Source of the DNA: Arthrobacter sp. UM1
Lineage (GTDB): Bacteria > Actinomycetota > Actinomycetes > Actinomycetales > Micrococcaceae
Assembly: GCF_020483305.1 (NCBI RefSeq)
Contig: NZ_JACWAB010000005.1
Coordinates: 62,001-126,000, forward strand
Reading direction: 5' to 3'
DNA length: 64,000 nt
A program made the position numbers and the translations under genes. How positions within the stretch are numbered: position 1 is the stretch's first letter; every line of letters begins with the position of its first letter. A model generated the notes under the pieces. The model worked only from the letters and a program-made list of their open reading frames with translations, ran no database searches and was not told the DNA's origin. This document shows, piece by piece, positions 9,843 through 17,416 of the stretch.

Positions 9843-10071
9843 GGTTTGGGATCCAGGGGGCGGAAGCGGCCCGCTGTCTGTTCAGTGTGGAGACCGCTCA
9901 AGACCTGCCGGTCGCCACGGCACAGCGTCCTCGGCTCGGAGTGGGCTGAGCGCATTGGTTCTGTTTCGTAGAGGTCCGCATGCGCGGCGAAGAGCCGTGG
10001 ATGCTGGCGCGCGATCGCGCGATGGAATTCAGCCGGAGTCGTCGGCGGGGATCTGCTGGTCAGAAGGCATC
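9843..10071. other. Intergenic stretch with possible decayed partner gene
   Basis: No intact gene is visible. On the minus strand, one base after the stop of the HTH gene, an ATG (10068-10070) opens a reading frame that stops after 13 codons. A neighbouring frame then stays open for about 50 codons with protein-like composition (FHRAIARQHPRLFAAHADLY). This could be a frameshifted remnant of a gene once co-transcribed with the HTH gene, or chance. Confidence 0.3.
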
Positions 10072-10431
10072 TCAGGCGAAGAGATCAGCTCTCAGGTCTT
10101 CACTCGTTGCCTCAACGAGTTCGCCCATCGTGGCCGTCCAGAACCGAAGATACTCTTCGTAGGGGATGCGGTTGCGGTTGCCCACCTTGACGGCGCGCAG
10201 TTCGCCTGAGGAGATCTTCCGGGAGATCGTTGAGCGAGACATGCCGGTGCGGTCTGCGACTTGTGCGGGTGTCAGCATGCGTCGCTTCGCGGTGAGGGTG
10301 ACGAGCTCTCCTTCGGCAGCGGCGCGCTGTACGTACGCTGCGATCTGGTTCAGCCAGTCAGGCCGTCCTGAAGCCGGGGCCTGTTCTGCGCGTACCTCTT
10401 CTGGGGTGATGGTCAGGCTGTCTGCTGTCAT
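10072..10431 (-). CDS. Small excisionase/MerR-like helix-turn-helix DNA-binding protein
   Basis: A 119-residue protein. Residues about 52-95 hold the excisionase-type winged HTH: LTPAQVADRTGMSRSTISRKISSGELRAVKVGNRNRIPYEEYLRF. This domain usually occurs in phage excisionases or as the antitoxin of small toxin-antitoxin pairs. No toxin gene is intact downstream. TAGACT at 10438-10443 lies 6 bases upstream of the ATG, so the transcript is probably leaderless. Inverted repeats at 10465-10488 suggest autoregulation. The target is unknown. Confidence 0.75.
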   Translation of the reverse strand: MTADSLTITPEEVRAEQAPASGRPDWLNQIAAYVQRAAAEGELVTLTAKRRMLTPAQVADRTGMSRSTISRKISSGELRAVKVGNRNRIPYEEYLRFWTATMGELVEATSEDLRADLFA

Positions 10432-10464
10432 GATCCGAGTCTACCCGGTCTTGAACAGTTAGAT

Positions 10465-10488
10465 CAGACTGTCTGTGCAGACCGTCCG
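10465..10488. promoter_or_regulatory. Putative operator upstream of the HTH gene
   Basis: Two adjacent dyads of the same half-site are present: CAGAC-T-GTCTG (10465-10475) and CAGAC-C-GTCCG (10478-10488). They lie upstream of the -10 (TAGACT, 10438-10443, minus strand) of the HTH gene, near its -35. They are a likely autoregulatory site. Confidence 0.4.
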
Positions 10489-10588
10489 CACTGTTCGTGG
10501 CGATGGCTGGGATCGAGAAGGTTTTCCTGCGGCCTGAAGGGCAAACAGAATTTCAAGGCAACCTATAGGAATTGTTAGTGTTCCGAGC

Positions 10589-11380
10589 ATGAGCAACGAT
10601 TCTCAGAGCCCCTATGAGGGCCAGGCCCAGTCTCAGTTCAACAGCTACGGCCAGGACTCCGGATCCGGCATGCCTGCGTACGGAGGCCACGATGGCGCTC
10701 AATACGGCCAGGGCGGCTACGGCTCGCAGCCCTACGGCCAGCAGCCGTATGGTCAGCCGGGCTATGGCGTCCAGGGGGCGACCCTGGGCCAGCCGGTCGG
10801 GGGCACCCCGGAGAACCTCGACCTGCCGCTCTATGGTGCAACCTTGCCGCAGGCGTTCACCCGCTTCTTCAAGCGGTATGCGAACTTCCACGGGCGCTCG
10901 AGCCGCTCGGAGTTCTGGTGGATGTCATTGGTCGTGATGGTTGTTTAGTACGGCCTGATGATCCTTATGGCCACTGTCGGCACGGATCGGACGACGGGCG
11001 ATGCGAACCCGTTTGGCGTGCTTCTCTCGGGGCTTCTTTTCATTGTGATGGCCGGTTGTCTGGTTCCCAACCTTGCTTCTGGGGTTCGCCGCCTCCATGA
11101 TGCGGGGATGTCGGGATGGCTCTGGCTCCTGGCGGTGTTTCCCTTCTTCGGCTCGATTGCCCTCATCATCCTGTGGGCGCTTCCCTCGAAGCCGGAAGGC
11201 AGGTTCTACGACGATCAGAACGCGCCTGGCGTTCGCGAACAGTTCGCCGGTCAGAGCGGTTTCGGCGGAAACGGCTACCAGGGCTATGGCCAGCAGTCCT
11301 ACGGCCAGGGCGGCTACGGCAGCCAGTCGGGCCAGTACGGCGCACCCTACGGCAACGGCCAGAACGGCTCTTCGTTCTGA
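10589..11380 (+). pseudogene. DUF805 membrane protein interrupted by an in-frame TAG
   Basis: One reading frame runs from ATG 10589 to 11380, broken only by TAG at 10946-10948 (codon 120). The first half has a Gly/Tyr/Gln/Ser-rich tail, then the DUF805 opening [20 protein letters not shown] and [10 protein letters not shown]. The second half resumes in the same frame with the remaining membrane helices, SGVRRLHDAGMSGW, and a second YGQ-rich tail. The stop falls within the first membrane helix. With no other lesion it is a very recent nonsense mutation, a sequencing error, or a readthrough site. ATG 10958 could start the second half as a separate 140-residue product. Two intact paralogues follow. 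Confidence 0.8.
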
Positions 11381-11407
11381 TCTCCCGCTGACTGCTGCCC
11401 TGCAAGA

Positions 11408-11454
11408 CAGACAGGAAGGCCCGGCACCCTCAGGGTGCCGGGCCTTCCTGTCTG
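11408..11454. terminator. Perfect 22-bp stem hairpin terminator
   Basis: Arms 11408-11429 and 11433-11454 are perfectly complementary with a three-base loop (TCA). There is no T-run after it, as is common in high-GC actinobacteria. It separates the interrupted DUF805 gene from the next one. Confidence 0.75.
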
Positions 11455-11521
11455 CCTGTTGTGGGGCGTCGAGGGCCGCTCCATCGAGGACGGGCGCAGG
11501 GAGCGTTGTAGCGTTGTCCCC

Positions 11522-12094
11522 ATGAGCAACAACGCCGCACCCGGTCCCTTCGCGGGACAGAATCAGCCACAGTTCAACAGCTACGGTACTCAGGGCGACT
11601 TCGGCGGGCCGCAGGCGGCCATGGACAACTCCGGCGGCATGCCGGACAACCTGGACCTGCCCCTCTACGGAGCGAGCATCGGCCAGGCCATCACCCGCTT
11701 CTTCAAGCGCTACTTCAAGTTCGCGGGCCGTTCCAGCCGTTCTGAGTACTGGTGGTGGCAGTTCTTCAGCTTCATCGTGGCCTTCGTCCTCGGGTTCGTC
11801 CAGTCCCTCTTCGGCGGTCCGACTGACCACATGAACGCTCTGGGCAACACCATCGAGGTTCTCTCCTACGTCTTCGGGTTGGCCGTCCTGATCCCGACCA
11901 TCGCTCTCACGGTGCGGCGACTCCATGACACGAACAAGTCCGGGCTCTTTGCCCTCTTCTTCCTGCTTCCCCTCCTGGGCGGCCTGGTGCTCATGATCAT
12001 GTGCATCTTCAACAGCAACCCGCTCGGCCGGCGCTTCGACGACGCCAGTGCTGCCGGCGTCCAGGGCTACGGCCAGAACGGTTCGGCCTACTGA
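11522..12094 (+). CDS. DUF805 family membrane protein
   Basis: A 190-residue protein. A short Gly/Gln/Asn-rich N-tail precedes the DUF805 domain: [31 protein letters not shown], several membrane helices, and TVRRLHDTNKSG. The C-tail ends GYGQNGSAY. DUF805 proteins are multi-pass inner-membrane proteins of unknown function. TAGCGT at 11509-11514 lies 7 bases before the ATG, suggesting a leaderless transcript. It is followed after two bases by a third paralogue, with which it is probably co-transcribed. Confidence 0.88.
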   Translation: MSNNAAPGPFAGQNQPQFNSYGTQGDFGGPQAAMDNSGGMPDNLDLPLYGASIGQAITRFFKRYFKFAGRSSRSEYWWWQFFSFIVAFVLGFVQSLFGGPTDHMNALGNTIEVLSYVFGLAVLIPTIALTVRRLHDTNKSGLFALFFLLPLLGGLVLMIMCIFNSNPLGRRFDDASAAGVQGYGQNGSAY

Positions 12095-12096
12095 GC

Positions 12097-12600
12097 ATGA
12101 CCCGCAGCCCCGTGGGAGGAACCCCGGACAACCTGGACCTCCCGCTCTACGGGGCGGGGCCCGTTCAGGCGGTGGTCCGGTTCTTCAAGCGCTGGCTGAA
12201 GTTCCAGGGCCGTTCGAGCCGCTCCGAGTTCTGGTGGAGCATGCTGGCCCAGTTCCTGGTCAACGCAGTGATGACGGCGGCGATGTTCTCGCTCGAGCTG
12301 GCGCTGGCCGGCGGTTCGCCCCGCGAGTTCATGCAGGGGCCGGCGGTGTTCGCGTTGACCCCGTTCCTCCTCATCCACTACGCCCTGCTCATCCCGTGCA
12401 TCTCCATGATGGTCCGCCGCCTCCAGGACGCGGGCCTGACGGGCTTCCTGTGCCTGCTCCTCACGGTGCCCTTCGGGGCGCTCGCGCTGCTCGTCATGTG
12501 CTGCCTCCCCTCGAAGCTGGAGGGGGAGCGGTTCGACGACCCCAACGCCCCCGGCGTGCGCCACCTCTATGCGGGGACCGGAACGCCGTCGTCGTTCTGA
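12097..12600 (+). CDS. DUF805 family membrane protein
   Basis: A 167-residue DUF805 protein, the third in tandem. It shares [34 protein letters not shown] and MVRRLQDAGLTG with its neighbours. It lacks the Gln/Tyr-rich tails of the first paralogue. ATG 12097 lies two bases after the preceding stop. Its function is unknown. Confidence 0.87.
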   Translation: MTRSPVGGTPDNLDLPLYGAGPVQAVVRFFKRWLKFQGRSSRSEFWWSMLAQFLVNAVMTAAMFSLELALAGGSPREFMQGPAVFALTPFLLIHYALLIPCISMMVRRLQDAGLTGFLCLLLTVPFGALALLVMCCLPSKLEGERFDDPNAPGVRHLYAGTGTPSSF

Positions 12601-12656
12601 GCTGAAAGGGGAGGCGGCCGTCCGCGGACGTGGCCTCCGCGTGCCGGAGACAGAGA

Positions 12657-12690
12657 GAGGGCCCCGGATCCGTGCGGATCGGGGGCCCTC
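12657..12690. terminator. Bidirectional terminator hairpin
   Basis: Arms 12657-12671 and 12676-12690 pair over 15 bases with one G-G mismatch and a GTGC loop. It lies between convergent genes (DUF805 on plus, LEA-like protein on minus) and can serve both. Confidence 0.65.
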
Positions 12691-12728
12691 GTCAGCTCGG
12701 CGCCTTGAAGGGGAGGCGCTGTGCCGGC

Positions 12729-13586
12729 TTACTCAGCGGCGCGCGGCTTCGGCAGCTCCGTGGTGGTGGTGCCGGGCTCCGGGGTGACGGCGCGGCGGGC
12801 CTGCTGGGCCTGCGCGGTGGTCTCCACCGGGGTCTCGCCGTCCTTCTTCGGCTCGACCGTGGCGCGCTTCCAGGGATCCTCGATCGGCTGAACGGCCTTC
12901 CAGATCGCGGCGCCCGCCACAGCGGCCGTCACGATGAGGCCGAAGACCAGACCGCCCTTGCCCTTCTGGGCGCGGGCGTTCTGCTTGGCGGCCTTGCGGG
13001 CCTCCTTGGCGGCCTCCTTGGCCTGGGCGGCGGCCTGCTTCTGCATGGCCTTGAGCGAGCGGCCCGTGTACTTCTTGGAGGCCTTCTCGAGGCCGGCCGG
13101 GATGGAGAGGGCCGCGATGCCCTCGGCCGTCTTGGCCGCGGCGTCCGCGCCCTTGGCCTGAGCCGGGGCGAGGTGCTGCGCCTGAGCCTGCGCCTTGGCG
13201 TTCTGCAGACGCGCCTGGGCGTCCTTCTTGTAGGACGCCGCCTGCTTCTTGGCGTCCTTGGAGTAGGAGTTCGCCTGCTTCTTGGCGTCCTTCGTGTACG
13301 CGTCGGCCTGCTTCTTCATCTGCTCCGCGCGCTCGGCCGCAGCCTCCTGGGCGTTGCCGAGGGACTTCTCGGCGCGCTCGAGGAAGTCCTGGCTCTTGGC
13401 CTCGACCGTCTCCACCAGGTTCTGCAGCTTGGGCTGCAGGGTCTCAACCTTGTCCTGGATCACCGGGGTCACATCGTCGAGCGTGTTCTGGACGCGCTCC
13501 TGAACCATCGGGGCGTACTTGTTGTACTGCTCTGCGACCGCGTCAGCGAGAGTGGCCGGTTTGCGCTTCTTCTTCACTTTGAACAT
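12729..13586 (-). CDS. LEA-like amphipathic-repeat membrane protein, function unknown
   Basis: A 285-residue very Lys/Ala/Gln-rich protein. Residues about 45-150 are amphipathic helical repeats of about 11 residues (KKQADAYTKDA, KKQANSYSKDA, KKQAASYKKDA), like LEA or apolipoprotein-type repeats. A second Ala/Lys helix (175-210) precedes one membrane helix (GGLVFGLIVTAAVAGAAIW, about 214-232). The C-tail is Thr/Glu/Pro-rich. The topology suggests a membrane-tethered, cytoplasmic coiled rod. It has a Shine-Dalgarno (AGGAGA). I do not recognise a named family. Confidence 0.75.
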   Translation of the reverse strand: MFKVKKKRKPATLADAVAEQYNKYAPMVQERVQNTLDDVTPVIQDKVETLQPKLQNLVETVEAKSQDFLERAEKSLGNAQEAAAERAEQMKKQADAYTKDAKKQANSYSKDAKKQAASYKKDAQARLQNAKAQAQAQHLAPAQAKGADAAAKTAEGIAALSIPAGLEKASKKYTGRSLKAMQKQAAAQAKEAAKEARKAAKQNARAQKGKGGLVFGLIVTAAVAGAAIWKAVQPIEDPWKRATVEPKKDGETPVETTAQAQQARRAVTPEPGTTTTELPKPRAAE

Positions 13587-13746
13587 CGGGTCTCCTAGGT
13601 TGGGTGGTTTCCGTCCTCAGCCTAGAGGGCCGGTGCCGCCAAACTCTAGGCGAGAGGCCTTTCTGACGCGGATTTTCAGGCTATGCCCATGTTCGCCGCC
13701 GTCGAACTCTGCCGCCGAGGGGCGGAACAGTGCGAAGATTGGGGGC

Positions 13747-14274
<528 letters not shown>

Positions 14275-14283
14275 GGACGCCTC

Positions 14284-14964
14284 TTGACCCCGGACCAGCA
14301 GCGGCCGTGGTCTGAGCCGAGCGGGCGGCCCGTGCACAGGCGTGCGCGGGCCGCCCGCTCGTCCATGCCCGTCACCTTCGCCGTCATGGCGGTCTGCGTC
14401 GCAGTGCAGCTCGCCGAGTTCGCCGTGCCCGGCCTGGACTACGAGTACGGGCTCAAGGCGCGCTATGCCGCGGACGAGCCGTGGACGCTCCTCACGAGTG
14501 CGTTCCTCCACGACCCGTCCTCCCTGGCCCACATCGGGACCAACATGCTCTCGCTGTGGATCTTCGGGCGGATGATCGAGCCGATGGTCGGCAGCCTGCG
14601 CTTCGCGGGGCTCTTGTTGGCGAGCATTCTGGCGGGCAGCGTCGGCGTGCTCCTCTGGGAGAGCCAGGGCGCCTACACGGTGGGGATGTCCGGCGGGATC
14701 TTCGGCCTCATCGGCGGAGTGCTCGTGCTCCAGCTCCTCCTGCGGCAGAACATCGCCGGGACCCTCGCGCTCCTCGGGCTCAACGCCCTCGTCCCGCTCA
14801 TGGTCCCCAACATCTCCTGGCAGGGCCACGTGGGCGGCTTCATCGGGGGACTGCTGTATTCGGCGGCTGTTATCGCCCCGTGGGCCCGGCGGCGGCTGCG
14901 GAGGATCCCTCAGCCCTTCGGCGGGCAGGCTCCGCCCCCGCCTCCGCCTCCTGCGGGGGCTTGA
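14284..14964 (+). CDS. Rhomboid family intramembrane serine protease
   Basis: A 226-residue polytopic protease with about six membrane helices. The catalytic serine is in GMSGGIFGL (a variant of the usual GASG) and the catalytic histidine in WQGHVGGFIGG. The upstream FLHDPSSLAHIGTNMLSL supplies the conserved His and Asn of helix 2. The likely start is TTG 14284, ten bases after the ppiA stop, so the pair is an operon. The C-terminus ends in a polyproline run. Confidence 0.9.
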   Translation: MTPDQQRPWSEPSGRPVHRRARAARSSMPVTFAVMAVCVAVQLAEFAVPGLDYEYGLKARYAADEPWTLLTSAFLHDPSSLAHIGTNMLSLWIFGRMIEPMVGSLRFAGLLLASILAGSVGVLLWESQGAYTVGMSGGIFGLIGGVLVLQLLLRQNIAGTLALLGLNALVPLMVPNISWQGHVGGFIGGLLYSAAVIAPWARRRLRRIPQPFGGQAPPPPPPPAGA

Positions 14965-15046
14965 CCTCCTCCTCTCCCGCGCGAGGGGAGGGCGACGACG
15001 ACGCCGGGGGCCGCCCGGCCTTTCCCCACCGTCTGTTTGTCCCCGC

Positions 15047-15413
15047 TCATCCACACGCGTTGTCCACAAGCGCCTCCCGGTTCGGGAGGCGCTTTTTCAC
15101 AACTGGCGCACAGATTCGGGGGTTTCGGCGAATCACTTCGGTGATGTTCGAGGGTTGTCCCCAGCTTGTGGATAACTCTGTGCACATGTGTGGAGGGCGA
15201 TGGGGACGGTGCGTTCGAGGAGCGTTCGAGAGAGCTCTGTCCACTGTCGAACATCCGTGCGATTCCGGGGGAGAAGGGGGTTGTCCACACCTGTTGTCAA
15301 CAGTGTGGGCATCTGACACGCCTGTGATTCCCCGCGTGTGTTTCCCGCCGTTCCGCGGCTGTGGAGGGCAAGGTTCAACCCGTTGTCCAGAGTTAATGCA
15401 CACCTGTGGATAA
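15047..15413. other. DnaA-box cluster in a 536-base gene-free region
   Basis: The 536 bases between the rhomboid gene and the ABC-F leader contain four perfect DnaA-type boxes: TTGTCCACA at 15060-15068 and 15281-15289, and TGTGGATAA at 15167-15175 and 15405-15413. Four one-mismatch boxes lie at 15047, 15155, 15294 and 15383. Boxes 15155 and 15167 form an inverted pair spaced by three bases. No AT-rich unwinding element and no dnaA or dnaN gene is present, so a DnaA titration or regulatory site is more likely than the main origin. Confidence 0.6.
15068..15097 (+). terminator. Intrinsic terminator of the ppiA-rhomboid operon
   Basis: Arms 15068-15079 and 15083-15094 form a 12-bp stem with a GTT loop followed by TTT. 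It lies 104 bases past the rhomboid stop and touches the first perfect DnaA-type box (15060-15068). Confidence 0.85.
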
Positions 15414-15488
15414 CTCGTGTGCACACGTGTGGGCAGGGGTGTGGGGAACTCGAGGGGAGGGGGGTTGCCGCGGCTCGGAGGACAGTCC

Positions 15489-15494
15489 TAGGCT
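15489..15494 (+). promoter_or_regulatory. -10 element of a leaderless leader-peptide transcript
   Basis: TAGGCT lies 6 bases before ATG 15501. TTGCCG at 15465-15470 with an 18-base spacer can act as -35. Transcription would start at the A of the three-codon leader ORF, the same layout as many starts in this window. Confidence 0.5.
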
Positions 15495-15500
15495 GACGCC

Positions 15501-15512
15501 ATGAACTTGTGA
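15501..15512 (+). CDS. Three-codon leader peptide MNL upstream of ABC-F gene
   Basis: ATG-AAC-TTG-TGA, placed exactly where a leaderless transcript would start. It ends one base before the hairpin arm that covers the ABC-F start region. By analogy with drug-inducible leaders of erm and ABC-F genes, a ribosome stalled here could open the downstream start. This is inference from arrangement only. Confidence 0.45.
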   Translation: MNL

Positions 15513-15573
15513 ATCCCCGTCCTGCTCGGCTCGAGGCCTGTGCCCGCCGGGCGAACACCACCGACACGGGGAT
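15513..15573 (+). promoter_or_regulatory. Attenuator-like hairpin covering the ABC-F start
   Basis: ATCCCCGT at 15513-15520 pairs perfectly with ACGGGGAT at 15566-15573. The 3' arm includes the GGGG that would serve as Shine-Dalgarno and the first two bases of ATG 15572. Smaller alternative stems lie inside the loop. This suggests translational attenuation coupled to the MNL leader. Confidence 0.5.
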
Positions 15574-17314
15574 GTCTGTGTTCACTACACCTTCTTCCAT
15601 CTCAAACGCTCGCGCTCTCGGCGGTCACCTCCGCCTCGACGGCGTCTCGCACTCCTTCGGAGACCGCCGGGTTCTGACCGACGTCTCGTTCACGGCGTCA
15701 GCCGGAAGCTGCGTGGGCCTCGTCGGAGAGAACGGCTCCGGCAAGTCGACTCTGCTCAAGATCGCAGCGGGTGCCCTGGACCCGGACGCAGGAGACGTGC
15801 GGGTCTCGATCCCGGGGATCGAACGGCCCCGACGAGGCCTGCTCCATCAGGCGCCGCCGTTCGGCCCGCGACAGACGGTCGGCCAGGCTCTCGACGAGGC
15901 CGTTGAGCCCCAGCGGGCCGTGGCGGCCCGGCTGGAGACTCTGGCCGCGCGACTCGCCGACGCTCCCGAGGATCCCGACCCGGCCCGCGCCTACTCCGCT
16001 GCCCTCGACGAGGCTGAGCGGCTCGACGTGTGGAGCCTCGAGGCGCGGGTGGAGTCGATGATGAGCGGTCTCGGACTCTCGGCTCTTCCGCGCGGGCGGC
16101 TCACGAGCGAGCTTTCAGGAGGGCAGCGGGCACGGCTCTCGCTCGCGTGGGTCCTCTTGAGCATGCCGGACGTGCTTCTCCTGGACGAGCCCACCAACCA
16201 CCTCGACGACAACGCGACGGCGCACCTGGTCGAGGTGTTGCGGGGATGGAGAAGTCCCGTGCTGACCGCGAGCCATGACCGGGCGTTTCTCGAGGAAGCC
16301 GTGACCTCGTTGGTTGATCTCGAGCCGACGCCCCTGGCTCACAGCGCCGTGGAGTCCCTTCTTCAAGGAGGGGCCGGCACCGGGATCGGCACGATTCACT
16401 TCACGGGTCGCTTCTCGGACTACCTCGGCGAGAGGGCTCGGGTCCGAGAGCAGTGGGAGAGACAGTACCGCGCTGAACAGGAGGAGCTTGGTCTTCTGCG
16501 GGAGAAGCTGCGCACAAGCCACACCGTGGGCCATCCCGGCGCGGGACCGCGGACAGAGGCTCGCGGAGCCGTGAAGTTCTACTCCGACCGGAACGCGACG
16601 GTGGTCTCGCGTCGAGTGCGCGATGCCAGGAGCCGGCTGCTCGAGCTGGAGGCCGAGCAGGTGCGTAAGCCGCCCCGACCACTCCGGTTCGAGGGACTCG
16701 ATCCTGGCGGGGCCGCCCGGCACGGCGAGGGCGAGCTTCTCGCCGCGATGCAGGATGTCGAGGAGGCGCAACGCCTCCAGCCGGTCTCCGCGGAGATCCG
16801 AAGCGGCGAGCGGTGGCTGGTCACTGGGGCCAATGGAGCTGGAAAGTCCACGCTGCTCTCGCTCATCGCCGGCCTGAGGGCGCCGTCGTCCGGCTCTCTC
16901 TGGCTTGGTCCCGGGGTGACCGTCTCCCTCCTCGCCCAGGAAACCGAGCTCGGAGTGCTGAGCGGTGCGATGCCGCATCAGACTGCCCGGGAGCTCTACG
17001 CGAAGCATGTCGGTGCTGAGCGAGCGGAGCAGAAGCCTCTGGCTGGATACGGCCTGTTCAGGGCGAGGGATGAGGATCTCCCTTTCGGCTCGCTCAGCCT
17101 GGGGCAGCAGCGGCGCCTCGAGCTTGCCGTTCTTCTCGCGGATCCGCCGGACATCCTTCTGCTCGACGAGCCCACGAACCATCTCTCCCTCACCCTCGTC
17201 ACGGAGATCGAACAGGCGCTGCCCTCGTACCCCGGCGCCGTCGTCGTCGCCTCGCACGACAGGTGGCTGCGGAAGCAGTGGGCGGGAAGGCACCTCGAGA
17301 TCGGGAGGAGCTGA
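15572..17314 (+). CDS. ABC-F family ATPase, antibiotic-resistance type
   Basis: Two fused ABC domains without membrane segments: first Walker A GENGSGKST, signature LSGGQRAR, Walker B LLLDEPTNHLDD; second Walker A GANGAGKST, degenerate signature LSLGQQRR, Walker B LLLDEPTNHL. The long charged linker between them is the ribosome-contacting part. ABC-F proteins of this build dislodge macrolides, lincosamides or related drugs from the ribosome, or act as translation factors. ATG 15572 (580 residues) is preferred. GTG 15509, in frame, would add 21 residues that look like leader sequence. The uORF and hairpin upstream favour an inducible resistance role; the drug class cannot be read from the sequence. 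Confidence 0.85.
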   Translation: MSVFTTPSSISNARALGGHLRLDGVSHSFGDRRVLTDVSFTASAGSCVGLVGENGSGKSTLLKIAAGALDPDAGDVRVSIPGIERPRRGLLHQAPPFGPRQTVGQALDEAVEPQRAVAARLETLAARLADAPEDPDPARAYSAALDEAERLDVWSLEARVESMMSGLGLSALPRGRLTSELSGGQRARLSLAWVLLSMPDVLLLDEPTNHLDDNATAHLVEVLRGWRSPVLTASHDRAFLEEAVTSLVDLEPTPLAHSAVESLLQGGAGTGIGTIHFTGRFSDYLGERARVREQWERQYRAEQEELGLLREKLRTSHTVGHPGAGPRTEARGAVKFYSDRNATVVSRRVRDARSRLLELEAEQVRKPPRPLRFEGLDPGGAARHGEGELLAAMQDVEEAQRLQPVSAEIRSGERWLVTGANGAGKSTLLSLIAGLRAPSSGSLWLGPGVTVSLLAQETELGVLSGAMPHQTARELYAKHVGAERAEQKPLAGYGLFRARDEDLPFGSLSLGQQRRLELAVLLADPPDILLLDEPTNHLSLTLVTEIEQALPSYPGAVVVASHDRWLRKQWAGRHLEIGRS

Positions 17315-17416
17315 GGGAGATCCGCGGGCGTCTTCTCGGGATGAGCGCGCGGGACTATCGTCAGTCTCGCGGGCCCGCACAACCTCGGTCCCCACCCCTC
17401 ACCCCTGGGAGACGCC

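Noticed and set aside
9843-10071. PIN-domain or other toxin partner of the HTH gene
   Set aside because: No frame is open for more than about 50 codons and no PIN aspartates or other toxin motifs can be read.
15047-15413. Chromosomal origin oriC
   Set aside because: No dnaA or dnaN beside it and no AT-rich unwinding region. The gyrB-gyrA order predicts oriC a few kb left of the window.
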